This document shows, in pieces, positions 24,428-33,999 of a stretch of 64,000 nucleotides of DNA. The stretch covers positions 1,295,994 to 1,359,993 of the forward strand of contig NZ_CACSIK010000001.1 in NCBI RefSeq assembly GCF_902705875.1. Reading direction: 5' to 3'. The position numbers and the translations under genes were made by a program. Under the pieces are notes generated by a model. It was not told the origin of the DNA and made no database searches. It saw only the letters and a program-made list of their open reading frames with translations. Position 1 is the stretch's first letter. Each line of letters opens with the position of its first letter. The DNA is from Zhongshania aliphaticivorans. GTDB taxonomy: Bacteria > Pseudomonadota > Gammaproteobacteria > Pseudomonadales > Spongiibacteraceae.

Positions 24428-27400
24428 ATGCTCGTTTTTTTATAGACCGCCCCGTACTCTCAATTGTTATTTCGTTAATGATTTTGTTGGGTGGTGCGAC
24501 GGCAATGGGTCGCTTACCTATCTCTTTATATCCTGAGTTTTTACCGCCAGAAATTGTCGTGACTGCCACCTACCCAGGTGCTAGTGCAGAAACCATTGCG
24601 GACACGGTAGCCGCGCCACTTGAACAGCAGATTAACGGCGTGGATGACATGTTGTATATGTCCACCCAGGCTTCTGCGTCGGGGGTTGTAACAATAAACG
24701 TAGTGTTTGCGACTGGAACCGACCCCGATCAAGCTGCTATTAATGTAAGTAATCGTGTTGCAGTGGCTGAAAACCGTTTGCCCGAAGCGGTCACCCGCTT
24801 GGGGATTCAGGTAAGTAAGCGCTCTACGAGTATTTTGATGATATATGCCTTAACGGCGGATCACCCACAGTACGACTCAATTTATTTAAGTAATTATGCT
24901 TTATTGAATATTGTCGATGAATTGCGGCGATTACCCGGTATTGGTGATGCACGCTTGTTGGGTGCAAAAGATTACTCTATGCGAGTTTGGCTTCAGCCAG
25001 ATCGTTTAGCTGAGTTTTCATTAACCCCTTCAGATGTAGCGCAAGCCATTCGTGAGCAGAATGCCAATTTTGCGGCGGGTAAGTTTGCCGCAGAACCCCT
25101 TGTTCAAGATGCAGCCTTCACTTATACCGTTACGACTCAAGGGCGCTTGACTACGGTTGCAGAATTTGAAGACATTATATTGCGGACTGACAACTCCGGT
25201 GCAACATTGCATCTCGGAGATGTGGCAAGGGTAGAGCTTGGTGCACAAGATTATGCTTTTCAGGGGGCATTCAATGGTCAGCCAGCGGTTCCTATTGCCA
25301 TGTATTTGCAGCCTGGAGCTAATGCGCTAGAAACGGCTAAGCAAGCACAGGAAGTGCTTGAGACAGTGCGTGAAAAATTACCGGATGGTGTGAAGCTAAA
25401 TTTAACCTTTGATACCACTGTGTTTGTCGAACACTCAATAAAAGAAGTGATTGTTACCTTTTTTGAGGCGCTGGTACTGGTTGTTCTGGTGATGTTCATA
25501 TTTTTACAGAATGTTCGGGCAACGATTATTCCTTTGCTTGCTATTCCGGTGTCTATTATTGGCACATTTGCCGGGCTCTATATTGTCGGTTTTTCGATCA
25601 ACTTGTTAACCTTATTTGGTTTGATCCTCGCCATTGGTATCGTTGTTGATGATGCCATTATTGTGATCGAGAACGTTGAACGAATAATGGAAGAGCAGCA
25701 TGTTGATGCAGACACGGCTGTTAAGCGTGCAATGGAAGAAGTGTCTGGGCCATTGATTGCCATTGTATTAGTGCTGTGTGCCGTGTTCTTACCGGTTATT
25801 TTTATGGATGGACTAACGGGAGAGATGTACCGCCAGTTTGCGGTGTCTATTTCCGTTTCTGTTATTTTATCTGGCATCGTCGCTTTAACGTTAACGCCTG
25901 CTTTGTGTTCGATGTTATTAAAGGACAAGGTGCACCCGCCTGCCGTTACGGGGTTTCTCGGTGGTTTCAACCGTTGGTTTGGAGTGATGCGTAATGGCTA
26001 TGTATTTGTTACTAAGGCGATTATAGAGCACCGTTTTATTGGGCTTAGTGTGTTTGCTGGCTTAATGGGCTTGTTGTGGTATTTATTCCAGATTGTTCCA
26101 ACGAGCCTGGTGCCAAGCGAAGATCAGGGCTATGTCATTATGGCCTATAAGACACCGCCAGCGGCCTCTTTGTCGCGAACCAAGGCGGTCACTGATGTTA
26201 TGAATGAGCGTGTTTTGGCGCAGGATGACGTGAGTAGATTGATTACTTTTTCCGGCTTTGATCTATTGTCGTCTGCTCAAAAAACGAATTCTGGCGTGTC
26301 ATTTATTATGTTAAAAGACTGGTCAGAACGGCAGGAAGCAGAACAGAGTTCAACAAAAATAGCCGCTAGCTTGCCTAGACTTGGTGGTGATTTGTTAGAT
26401 GGTCAAATGTTTGCCTTTAACCCGCCCCCTATCATTGGTTTGAGTACCACGGGAGGCTTTGAAGTTTTTGTCCAAAATCGTGGCGATGCAGATTTTGTGC
26501 AAATGAATGAGCAATTGAATGCGTTTCTTGCCCTAGCCAATCAACAACCTGAGCTGGTAGGGGTTTACTCAACCTTTGATATTAATACGCCGCAATATCG
26601 TTTAAACCTCGATAGAGAAAAGGCAATGAGTTTAGGTGTGCCAGTCGCAGATGTATTTAGCACCATGCAAGCAACCTTTGGGAGCTTGTACGTTAATGAT
26701 TTCACCTTGTATGGGCGCAGCTTTCAGGTGAACTTACAATCCGAAGAAGATTTCAGAACATCGCCAGATGATTTAGGCAAAGTGTTTGTTCGAGCGAGTT
26801 CAGGTAGCTTGGTGCCGTTGCGCTCTCTTATTCAAATCGAACGTATCGTTGGTCCTGACACGGTTAGTCGTTTCAATGGTTTTCCGGCTGCTAAGGTGTT
26901 GGGTAACCCTGCAGAGGGGTACAGCTCAGGTGATGCGTTAGCGGCATTAGAGCGCGTGGCGGCTCAGGCACTAGGGCAACAATTTAGTTTGGGCTGGATT
27001 GGTAGTGCCTACCAAGAAAAAGCGTCTGACGGTTCTGGTAGCCAGGCGTTTTTACTGGCTGTGTTGATGGTGTTTTTAATTTTGGCGGCTCAGTATGAGC
27101 GCTGGGTCATTCCAGCTGCGGTTATTCTTGCGGTGCCATTTGCCTTGTTGGGGGCAATTTTAGCCACATGGATGCGGGGTCTAGAAAACGATATTTATTT
27201 CCAAATAGGCTTGGTGTGTTTGATCGGTTTGGCGAGTAAGAATGCTATCTTGATCGTTGAGTTTGCGATGCAAAAGCAGCGGCAGGGCATGACCATAATA
27301 GATTCAGCGGTAGAATCTATTCGCTTGCGTTTTCGGCCTATTGTGATGACCTCTTTGGCTTTTACACTAGGGTGTTTACCGCTAGCCATTTCTAGCGGTG

Positions 27401-27540
27401 CAGGTGCGGCTAGCCGAATGTCATTAGGCACTGGTGTGATTGGCGGCATGTTAATAGCGACTTTTGTCGCGACGGTATTTGTACCTTTGTTTTATGTATT
27501 GCTGGCGTCGTTGGGGCAGCGGCTTAAAGTAAAAAACTAA
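24424..27540 (+). CDS. acrB: RND multidrug efflux pump, AcrB/MexB-type (HAE1)
   Basis: A 1038-residue inner-membrane pump with 12 helices in two repeats and two large periplasmic loops. It exports hydrophobic drugs by proton antiport. MNARFFIDRPVLSIVISLM is the family start; the proton relay Asp pair lies in GIVVDDAIIVIENVERIM and the partner Lys in LASKNAILIVEFAM. PISLYPEFLPPEIVVTATYPG and VPSEDQGYV are further signatures. The GTG start at 24424 overlaps the adaptor stop (GTGA), so translation is coupled. No outer-membrane TolC/OprM gene follows, so the pump probably uses a channel encoded elsewhere. Confidence 0.95.
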   Translation: MNARFFIDRPVLSIVISLMILLGGATAMGRLPISLYPEFLPPEIVVTATYPGASAETIADTVAAPLEQQINGVDDMLYMSTQASASGVVTINVVFATGTDPDQAAINVSNRVAVAENRLPEAVTRLGIQVSKRSTSILMIYALTADHPQYDSIYLSNYALLNIVDELRRLPGIGDARLLGAKDYSMRVWLQPDRLAEFSLTPSDVAQAIREQNANFAAGKFAAEPLVQDAAFTYTVTTQGRLTTVAEFEDIILRTDNSGATLHLGDVARVELGAQDYAFQGAFNGQPAVPIAMYLQPGANALETAKQAQEVLETVREKLPDGVKLNLTFDTTVFVEHSIKEVIVTFFEALVLVVLVMFIFLQNVRATIIPLLAIPVSIIGTFAGLYIVGFSINLLTLFGLILAIGIVVDDAIIVIENVERIMEEQHVDADTAVKRAMEEVSGPLIAIVLVLCAVFLPVIFMDGLTGEMYRQFAVSISVSVILSGIVALTLTPALCSMLLKDKVHPPAVTGFLGGFNRWFGVMRNGYVFVTKAIIEHRFIGLSVFAGLMGLLWYLFQIVPTSLVPSEDQGYVIMAYKTPPAASLSRTKAVTDVMNERVLAQDDVSRLITFSGFDLLSSAQKTNSGVSFIMLKDWSERQEAEQSSTKIAASLPRLGGDLLDGQMFAFNPPPIIGLSTTGGFEVFVQNRGDADFVQMNEQLNAFLALANQQPELVGVYSTFDINTPQYRLNLDREKAMSLGVPVADVFSTMQATFGSLYVNDFTLYGRSFQVNLQSEEDFRTSPDDLGKVFVRASSGSLVPLRSLIQIERIVGPDTVSRFNGFPAAKVLGNPAEGYSSGDALAALERVAAQALGQQFSLGWIGSAYQEKASDGSGSQAFLLAVLMVFLILAAQYERWVIPAAVILAVPFALLGAILATWMRGLENDIYFQIGLVCLIGLASKNAILIVEFAMQKQRQGMTIIDSAVESIRLRFRPIVMTSLAFTLGCLPLAISSGAGAASRMSLGTGVIGGMLIATFVATVFVPLFYVLLASLGQRLKVKN

Positions 27541-27575
27541 TGGCGTAGTGGGGGGGGATTCGTGATGCAGAGGTT

Positions 27576-27992
27576 TTAACTGCTCTGCATCCTCTCGCTA
27601 AAGTCCCATGTTGTTAGGGTTTTTATTGATAGATGGATGGCATACTCGTCAGCGCAGCGGCTCATTAACCAGCTTTTTAAGCGGGGGCGGGAGTCGCCAA
27701 TATAGCGGTTAATTAACTGCTCAAGAACATAGCCTTTATTATCTTTTTCAAGCGTTGCTAGCGCCTTTCCCCTTACACCTTTATAGGGAGGTTCATTAAC
27801 CGAGACTTCAAAGGCGCAATGGGGGTTGTTACGCAGAACGCGAATTATTTTAGCGGATGCATGACTGGCACAAAATATTTTATGACCATCGCTCATAAAC
27901 CATAACGAGCACACTATTGGAAAGCCATCTTTATCAATAACCGCCAACCTTATGGGGCTGTGTTGTTCCCTCAGAAATGTCATGGCGTCCAT
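27576..27992 (-). CDS. Pyridoxamine 5'-phosphate oxidase-like (split-barrel FMN-binding) protein
   Basis: A 138-residue protein with the split beta-barrel fold of PNPOx-like proteins: SPIRLAVIDKDGFPIVCSLW, then HKIFCASHASAKIIRVLRNN, HCAFEVSVNEPPYKGVRGKA, which match the FMN-binding strands and the substrate loop of general pyridoxamine-phosphate-oxidase-family proteins. It is too short for true PdxH. AAGGAT precedes the ATG at 27992. It stands between the pump operon (convergent) and cvfB, with a 35-nt gap to each side being consistent with its own unit. Reaction unknown; an FMN- or F420-type reductase or a heme-related role are options. Confidence 0.75.
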   Translation of the reverse strand: MDAMTFLREQHSPIRLAVIDKDGFPIVCSLWFMSDGHKIFCASHASAKIIRVLRNNPHCAFEVSVNEPPYKGVRGKALATLEKDNKGYVLEQLINRYIGDSRPRLKSWLMSRCADEYAIHLSIKTLTTWDFSERMQSS

Positions 27993-28027
27993 TTTTGTAT
28001 CCTTAATTATTAGTTGTGTAGGCTAGC

Positions 28028-28864
28028 TTACGATTCGGTGACTAGTTTAATTCCGTTATTTTCTATTGTGATACGTTGTTGTTTATAAAGTCGACCAAGG
28101 GCTTGTTTGAAAACCTTTTTACTGACATTAAATTGGGCGTAAATTTTCTCTGGAGGGGTTTTGTCCCCGACTTCAAGAAAGCCATTATTAGCTTCTAATT
28201 GGCGAATGATATTGCTAGCTATGTCGGTATTGCCGGCTGTAGCAATGGGCTGGATACTCAGATCTATGCGGCCGTCATCACGAACTTTTTTAATATAGGC
28301 GGTCAGCTTTTCACCTTTACGGATGGGGCGAACGAGGTCGCTATCGTATAGCAGCCCCCAATATTGATTTTCAATAACGGCTTTATAACCTAGTTCAGTT
28401 TTATTCGCGACAGTGACAATAAATGATTGGCCGCGCTGGAGTTGCGGCGCGGTGTCTTCTATGAACTCGTCGAGCTTCATTGACGCGACAATACGATAAC
28501 TTCTATCAAGATAGATTTTCACTAATACTTTTTTCTGGGCTGTGATTTCACCCATTTGCTCTGCATAGGGGAGCAATAGCTCTTTATCTAGGCCCCAATC
28601 TAAGAAGGCGCCGGTATCATTAATTTGTGAAACGGTTAAGGAGATGACATCGCCGACTTGGCCAAGCGGGGTTTGCGTTGTGGCCATTAAACTTCCATCG
28701 CTATGGTGAAGGACAAATACATCTAGCGTATCGCCGATATTGCAGTTGTCTGGAGCGTTTTTACGGCTTAAGAAAATATCGCCAAGCTTGCCACCATCCA
28801 AATAAAATCCGGCTTGGCTATGGCGATGAATTTTAAGGCGGCTGATACGACCGATTGCGGTCAT
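28028..28864 (-). CDS. cvfB: CvfB-family S1-like RNA-binding protein
   Basis: A 278-residue protein with three S1-like OB domains followed by a winged-helix. The first domain has GFYLDGGKLGDIFLSRKN; the second has VSQINDTGAFLDWGLDKELL then LPYAEQMG; the third is GYKAVIENQYWGLLYDSDLV. The C-terminal DKTPPEKIYAQFNVSKKVFK plus LGRLYKQQRI forms the winged-helix. This order is that of CvfB/YitL, first described as a virulence factor in Staphylococcus and thought to bind RNA. GAGGA lies seven bases before the ATG. The length is usual. The cellular targets are not known. Confidence 0.88.
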   Translation of the reverse strand: MTAIGRISRLKIHRHSQAGFYLDGGKLGDIFLSRKNAPDNCNIGDTLDVFVLHHSDGSLMATTQTPLGQVGDVISLTVSQINDTGAFLDWGLDKELLLPYAEQMGEITAQKKVLVKIYLDRSYRIVASMKLDEFIEDTAPQLQRGQSFIVTVANKTELGYKAVIENQYWGLLYDSDLVRPIRKGEKLTAYIKKVRDDGRIDLSIQPIATAGNTDIASNIIRQLEANNGFLEVGDKTPPEKIYAQFNVSKKVFKQALGRLYKQQRITIENNGIKLVTES

Positions 28865-28974
28865 GAGGTGTCCTCATTATTTCAGATAAGAATAATGAGT
28901 GATTATACGCTAGGGTTTACCAGTACGTCATTTTCGCTTGTAAGCGGGCTGGTAGGTTGCGATGAATAAAGTGA

Positions 28975-28998
28975 GTGGCCAGTGCTAACACTGGCCAC
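28975..28998 (-). terminator. Terminator hairpin after the thiolase gene
   Basis: A perfect 10-bp stem GTGGCCAGTG/CACTGGCCAC with loop CTAA, starting 9 nt beyond the thiolase stop on the - strand. The following bases (TCACTTTATTC in the - strand) give only a weak U-rich tail. Confidence 0.65.
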
Positions 28999-29006
28999 GA
29001 GTCGCA

Positions 29007-30185
29007 TTAGATGAGTTCAATCGCGACGGCGAGGGCTTCACCACCACCGATGCAGAGCGAGGCAATACCGCGTTTTTTGCCGTATTGTTGTAGCGCGTGC
29101 ACCAGGCTGATGATAATTCTTGAACCGGTAGAACCAACTGGATGGCCCTGGGCGCAAGCACCGCCGTGTACATTGACTTTAGCGTGGTCAATATCCAGTT
29201 CACGAATAGCCAGCATGGTTACCATAGCGAAAGCTTCGTTAATTTCCCAAAGATCAACATCGTCTTTGGTCCAGCCTGTTTTGGCGAGTAGTTTTTGCAT
29301 TGCGCCAACGGGAGCAACAGTAAACAAGTCTGGCGCCATAGATTGGCGACTGTGGGCAATAATACGCGCTTGAGGAGTGGCTCCTGTGTCTTTCAGGGCC
29401 TTTTCGTTCATTAACACCATTGCCGAGGCGCCATCTGAAATGGAGCTGGCGTTAGCTGCAGTGATGGTGCCATCTTTGGCGAAAGCGGGACGAAGTGTTG
29501 GAATTTTTTCTAGCGACGCTTTGAGAGGTTGCTCATCGTCACTAACAATGGTTTCACCTTTTCTGGATTTAACCGTGACAGGCGCTGTTTCTGCAGTTAA
29601 ATAGCCATTTTTTATGGCGTTGCAGGCGCGGTTTGTTGATTCAATGGCGTAAGCGTCCATTTCTTCACGGGTGAAATTGTTTTCGTCAGCTGTTTGTTGT
29701 GCAAAGCTGCCCATCATGCGGCCGCTGTAGGCATCCTGTAAACCGTCAAAAAACATGTGGTCTTCAAAGCCTTTACCGCCGGTGCCGACACCTTTGCGGG
29801 CATTTAAGACAAGGTGGGGGGCATTGGTCATGCTTTCCATACCGCCAGCGACAATAATGTCACAGCTTCCAGCTTTAATTTGGTCGTGAGCATAAATGGT
29901 GGCTTGCATACCTGAGCCACACAGTTTGTTAATGGTTACTGCGCCAGTAGATTCTGGAATACCGGCACCGATTGCGGCTTGACGAGCAGGGCCTTGTTTT
30001 AAGCCAGCGGGTAGTACACATCCCATAATGACATCGTCGATTTTGGCGGTATCAATATTTGCGCGTTTGACGGCTGCGGTAATGGCTGTCGTGCCTAGCT
30101 CAACGGCGGTCAGAGAGCTAAGTGAACCGAGCATGCCGCCCATTGGGGTACGAGCGCCAGATACAATATATACGGAGTCAGACAT
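29007..30185 (-). CDS. Acetyl-CoA C-acetyltransferase (thiolase)
   Basis: A 392-residue thiolase of the biosynthetic/degradative superfamily. Catalytic residues are visible: Cys89 in INKLCGSGMQA, His348 in GACAQGHPVGSTG and Cys378 in LCIGGGEALA. The start MSDSVYIVSGARTPMG is standard; the ATG at 30185 has AGGGA seven bases upstream, so the longer N-terminus to 30242 is rejected. The loop AGGMESMTNAPHLV is the acetoacetyl-CoA thiolase hallmark (covering-loop Met), favouring short-chain substrates. It converts two acetyl-CoA to acetoacetyl-CoA, or the reverse in ketone or polyhydroxybutyrate use. It stands alone, with no phaB next to it; the exact pathway is not shown. Confidence 0.92.
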   Translation of the reverse strand: MSDSVYIVSGARTPMGGMLGSLSSLTAVELGTTAITAAVKRANIDTAKIDDVIMGCVLPAGLKQGPARQAAIGAGIPESTGAVTINKLCGSGMQATIYAHDQIKAGSCDIIVAGGMESMTNAPHLVLNARKGVGTGGKGFEDHMFFDGLQDAYSGRMMGSFAQQTADENNFTREEMDAYAIESTNRACNAIKNGYLTAETAPVTVKSRKGETIVSDDEQPLKASLEKIPTLRPAFAKDGTITAANASSISDGASAMVLMNEKALKDTGATPQARIIAHSRQSMAPDLFTVAPVGAMQKLLAKTGWTKDDVDLWEINEAFAMVTMLAIRELDIDHAKVNVHGGACAQGHPVGSTGSRIIISLVHALQQYGKKRGIASLCIGGGEALAVAIELI

Positions 30186-30341
30186 AGGAATTTCCCTGTA
30201 GGTGTGCCGTTCTGATACGCAAAATAAGCGATCCTCGGCCAAAAATTAAAAAGTAGGAACTTTTAAAGGCGGCACATTTAGCCATGTAGGGGCTATTTTT
30301 TCAAGGTTTGTGGGATTTCTGTTGTTTGTGAGCAGGAAAAT

Positions 30342-31331
30342 TTAGGCTTTATTGACCTCAAATAACTTTCGTCTCACCGCGTGCCGGTATTTACCTGGGC
30401 TTGCACTGCAGTGTTGTTTGAATAGTCGACAAAAATAGCTGCTATCACTATAGCCACATTGTTGGCCAATTTCGTCAACGCTAAGATTGCTGTTTTGCAG
30501 TAAATCTTTAGCCAGCTCTATGCGGAGTTTTTGAACATATTGCAAAGGCGGCAGGCCAGTTATTTGGCGAAAGCGGCGGTGGAAGCTGCGCTCACTTAGG
30601 CCGCTCTGCTTGGCGAGTTCGGGAATGTTAAGGGGGGTAGCAATGTTTCTGGCTAGCCAGTTTTGGGCAAGCGCAATGGTTTCGTCGCGATGTAAGTCAC
30701 TGCGGTTAACTCGATAACTATTGCGTGAAAATGGCCTCCGGCTTTCAGGTGAAAATTGCTGGGCTACTCGATTAGCTATGGGTGCTCCCCAGTAGCGATC
30801 AATTAAGTGAACAACTAAATCCGCCGCGGAGTTGACGCTGCCAGAGCAAAAAATATTATCTGTTTGAGTAATTAGGTGATCGCGATGGAGTGATACCTTG
30901 GGGTAACGGGTGGCAAAGTCGTCAAAGTAATGCCAGTGCGTTGTTGCCACTCTCCCATCTAGTAAGCCTGCCTCTGCGAGGAAGTAGCTACCATTCCCCA
31001 CTGAGCAAATGACGGCGCCTCTCGTTTCGTGGTCTCGAAGCCATTGCTGTACGTCGGCTCGCAGCGGAGAGCCTCGATGTGGGTGGCGCCAACGACTAGG
31101 AATGATAATGAGGTCGTATTCTTTGTTGTTATTTATATCCGTGCTTGCCAGTAAGTTGAGGCCACCTGAGACCTCAATGGGAGAGGGATCCAAACCGACG
31201 ATGTCTGCTGAAATGATGGTTTTGCGATGACGTTGCAGGGCAACACTATTTGCAGCGTTTAGGAGTTCATTGGGCAGACTGATACTGGTTGCTAGGGCGT
31301 CATGGAAGGCGAGTAGGGCAACTTGTTTCAT
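30342..31331 (-). CDS. GlxA-type AraC regulator with DJ-1/PfpI domain
   Basis: A 329-residue transcription regulator. The N-terminal ~190 residues are a DJ-1/PfpI-like (class I glutamine amidotransferase) domain, with VICSVGNGSYFLAEAGLLDG where the nucleophile Cys of enzymes would sit (Cys-Ser-Val-Gly here) and TTHWHYFDDFATRYP after it. The C-terminal ~100 residues are two AraC helix-turn-helix units: LNIPELAKQSGLSERSFHRR and VDEIGQQCGYSDSSYFCRLF, with SPGKYR at the end. This class regulates catabolic and stress genes, and some sense metabolites such as carnitine or betaine. It is divergent from fabY with a ~100-bp gap. The target is unknown. Confidence 0.9.
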   Translation of the reverse strand: MKQVALLAFHDALATSISLPNELLNAANSVALQRHRKTIISADIVGLDPSPIEVSGGLNLLASTDINNNKEYDLIIIPSRWRHPHRGSPLRADVQQWLRDHETRGAVICSVGNGSYFLAEAGLLDGRVATTHWHYFDDFATRYPKVSLHRDHLITQTDNIFCSGSVNSAADLVVHLIDRYWGAPIANRVAQQFSPESRRPFSRNSYRVNRSDLHRDETIALAQNWLARNIATPLNIPELAKQSGLSERSFHRRFRQITGLPPLQYVQKLRIELAKDLLQNSNLSVDEIGQQCGYSDSSYFCRLFKQHCSASPGKYRHAVRRKLFEVNKA

Positions 31332-31435
31332 GGTGGCGATAATGTCTTATCTATTGGCGGTTATATTCTATTTCAATCTGCCCAACACCGATAGACTAAC
31401 ACGCTATTATTTTAACTCGTGCATAAGGATTTAGA

Positions 31436-33313
31436 GTGAGTAAGTTACCTGTCATTGTCGGTTTTGGTGGTGTTAATGCGGCTGGGCGAAGCTCATTTCA
31501 TCATGGTTATCGTCGTCTTATTTTAGACGCGCTACCCGAAGAAAAGGTAAACAGTACTTATCGTAGCTTGGCTGCAATAATGGGAATTCCTGCAGATCAA
31601 GTGGGTACAGAAGCTCAGCGTAAGTATATGCGCGATCATACCTTGATTCGAAAAATTGAGAGCAATCTTTTCAAGACAGATGAAGTTGCTTGGAATAAGC
31701 GCATGAACCTTACCGGGGGAAGTGGTGCTTTACAATTTGTGACGCGAGCGCGGGACCTTCCTGATGTATTGCCCACTGGCTGGGAGGTAACTGAGCTGGC
31801 GGATGGTAAAGTTTCAGTAAGTATCAGCGACGGTTGCAATGTTTTACTGCCCACGACGCGGAAAATAGAAGTATCGTCAGCCGGGCAGTTACCCTCTGGG
31901 TTTGATCCTGCCAGTTTGTATGGTTCTAGAAATCATCCCCGCGGTTTGCAAATGGCCATTTGTGGCGCTTCTGATGCACTAAAATCCATGGGGATAGAGT
32001 GGCAGACAGTCATGGATAATATTCGCCCAGACCAAATGGGTGTGTATGCAAGCTCGGCAATGTCGCAGTTAGATGAAAATGGTTTTGGGGGACTGCTTGG
32101 TGCACGTGCCAATGGCGGACGGGTAAGCTCAAAGCAGCTGGCCTTGGGCTTGCCTGATATGCCGGCTGATTTTGTTAGTGCCTACGTATTGGGCAGTGTT
32201 GGAACCAGTGGGCCGTCCCTGGGGGCTTGTGCGACATTTTTTTATAATTTACGTCAAGCAGTCAATGATATTCGCAATGGCTTAGTGAAGGTTGCTGTAG
32301 TGGGTGTGGCCGAGTCGGGGCTTGATCCAAAGATTATTGATGGCTATTACACGATGGGGGCGTTGGCCTCTGATGCGGATTTATTAAAACTAGATGAAGC
32401 CAAAGGACTTGCTGAGCCAGACTATCGCCGCGCAAGTAGGCCGTTTAGCACAAACTGTGGATTCACCATCGCTGAATCATCGCAGTTTATCGTTCTATTT
32501 GATGACGAATTAGCCTTACAGCTCGGCGCCCAAATTCACGGTTCGGTAGCGGATGTTTTTGTGAATGCTGATGGTTATAAAAAGTCGATATCTTCACCGG
32601 GGGTGGGTAATTATTTAACCGTGGCTAAGGCGGTTGCAGCGGCTGCCGGTATCATTGGTGATAAAGCCATTAAGACACGTTCATTTGTGCAGTCTCATGG
32701 TACCAGTACGCCACAGAACCGAGTGACTGAATCCCATATTTTGAATGAGACGGCCAAAGTCTTTGGTATTGAAAATTGGCCAGTTGGGGCGATAAAAGCG
32801 TATTTAGGTCATAGTATTGGCGCCGCTTCCGGTGATCAGCTGATTTCAAGTTTGGGTGTCTGGCAGGAGAATATTCTGCCAGGTATTGCGACGATCGATC
32901 ATATTGCTGACGATGTTCACTGCAGTAATTTGCAGTTGAATAAAGAGCATACGCATTTCGAGTCAGATAGCCTTGATGTGGCAATACTTAATGCAAAAGG
33001 ATTTGGTGGCAATAATGCGAGTGTGGCGTTGTTATCGCCATTGTTGAGTGAAAAAATGCTCAAAGGGCGGCACGGTGCTAAGGCGTGGCAAGGTTATATG
33101 GAACGCCGAGAACAGGTGCAGGCTGCGGCAACGGCTTACGATGAATCTGCATGCGCAAATGGTTACAGCGTACATTACCAATTTGGTCAAAATGTACTGG
33201 ATGGTGATGATCTAGAGCTGACTCGATCAGGAATTGGCATTAAGGGTTGGGCTGAAAAAGTCGCTCTAAACATTGAATCACCTTACGCTTCGTGGTTAGA
33301 GGATAAGGACTAA
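31436..33313 (+). CDS. fabY: FabY-type beta-ketoacyl-ACP synthase
   Basis: A 625-residue ketosynthase, much longer than FabB/FabF (~410) and matching the length and N-terminal VIVGFGGVNAAGRSSFHHGY of Pseudomonas FabY (PA5174), which starts fatty-acid synthesis by condensing acetyl-CoA with malonyl-ACP. Thiolase-fold catalytic residues are Cys265 (SLGACATFFYN), His421 (QSHGTSTPQNR) and His459 (YLGHSIGAASGDQ). The GTG start has AAGGA six bases upstream. It is a single gene, divergent from the GlxA-like regulator. Function by family knowledge: it substitutes for FabH as initiating enzyme; whether this organism also has FabH cannot be seen. A FabY-like KS without initiation activity is the alternative. 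Confidence 0.88.
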   Translation: MSKLPVIVGFGGVNAAGRSSFHHGYRRLILDALPEEKVNSTYRSLAAIMGIPADQVGTEAQRKYMRDHTLIRKIESNLFKTDEVAWNKRMNLTGGSGALQFVTRARDLPDVLPTGWEVTELADGKVSVSISDGCNVLLPTTRKIEVSSAGQLPSGFDPASLYGSRNHPRGLQMAICGASDALKSMGIEWQTVMDNIRPDQMGVYASSAMSQLDENGFGGLLGARANGGRVSSKQLALGLPDMPADFVSAYVLGSVGTSGPSLGACATFFYNLRQAVNDIRNGLVKVAVVGVAESGLDPKIIDGYYTMGALASDADLLKLDEAKGLAEPDYRRASRPFSTNCGFTIAESSQFIVLFDDELALQLGAQIHGSVADVFVNADGYKKSISSPGVGNYLTVAKAVAAAAGIIGDKAIKTRSFVQSHGTSTPQNRVTESHILNETAKVFGIENWPVGAIKAYLGHSIGAASGDQLISSLGVWQENILPGIATIDHIADDVHCSNLQLNKEHTHFESDSLDVAILNAKGFGGNNASVALLSPLLSEKMLKGRHGAKAWQGYMERREQVQAAATAYDESACANGYSVHYQFGQNVLDGDDLELTRSGIGIKGWAEKVALNIESPYASWLEDKD

Positions 33314-33464
33314 TATTCGTTAATAGTTGGTCGGGAACTGGCTAGTCATCGACTAGGATTTACGAATTGCTGTAAGGGAAAGTGCTTATAGCTGATGTAT
33401 TTAGAGTGTGACTTAATTTATTGTGAGTCAGAATTCGCCCAAATATATTCAGGAGGCTAGATAT

Positions 33465-33881
33465 ATGCGTAATGATATCCGCCATCCAAGCAGCATCCCA
33501 ATTGCACTGAAAGTGGGGCATCACGACGGTACTCGACGTGGTTTTTTACGGAATGTGAGTGCCGCAGGCTTGTCTTTTGATGTGGCGCGGAGAATAACTC
33601 GTGGGACTAAAATTGTCTTTTATGTTCCGTCTTTGTCCTCCCAGCCCGTGGGGCGGGGGCGAGTGGTGTGGAGCCGGCCTTTACGTGCTAGCTATCGTTT
33701 GGGGGTTGAGTTTGAAAGTGTCAAAGACGCTTACCGTACTCGAATGGTAGAGCAGATATGCCAAATAGAAGATTATCGACAAAAAGTGTTGGCGTCAGAG
33801 GGGCGTGAACTTGGTTCTGAGGAGGCCGCCTTTGAATGGATAGATGCCCATGCAGAGGAATTTCATCGTCGTTTTTCCTGA
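33465..33881 (+). CDS. PilZ-domain c-di-GMP-binding protein
   Basis: A 138-residue protein of which residues ~2-100 form a PilZ domain. The c-di-GMP contacts are both present: RNDIR (RxxxR, residues 2-6) and NVSAAG (NxSxxG, about residue 31-36), followed by the barrel segments RGRVVWSRP and YRLGVEFE. The C-terminal ~40 residues are helical and basic/acidic. The start is set by AGGAGG at 33451-33456, eight bases before the ATG at 33465; a GTG at 33423 also opens the frame but lacks such a site. A terminator follows at 33955. It may be one of the receivers for the c-di-GMP enzymes at the window end; its effector partner is unknown. Confidence 0.87.
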   Translation: MRNDIRHPSSIPIALKVGHHDGTRRGFLRNVSAAGLSFDVARRITRGTKIVFYVPSLSSQPVGRGRVVWSRPLRASYRLGVEFESVKDAYRTRMVEQICQIEDYRQKVLASEGRELGSEEAAFEWIDAHAEEFHRRFS

Positions 33882-33954
33882 GGCTGGCATAGATTTCCTG
33901 ATTAGATAAAATAGCCTCAATCGAGACAGTGTAATAAATTCATGTTTGAATAGG

Positions 33955-33981
33955 TCCCCCGCTGGTTCGGGGGATTTTTTT
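33955..33981 (+). terminator. Rho-independent terminator just before the SRPBCC gene
   Basis: Stem TCCCCCG/CGGGGGA, loop CTGGTT, then seven T. The T-run ends only 18 nt before the next start codon at 34000, so the hairpin lies in the leader of that gene. It could terminate the PilZ transcript or act as an attenuator. Confidence 0.88.
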
Positions 33982-33999
33982 GCCCAGAGGAAATGGACA

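Noticed and set aside
25578..25970. 130-codon - strand frame inside acrB.
   Set aside because: Antisense shadow of conserved membrane helices; Thr/Ser-rich translation without family match.
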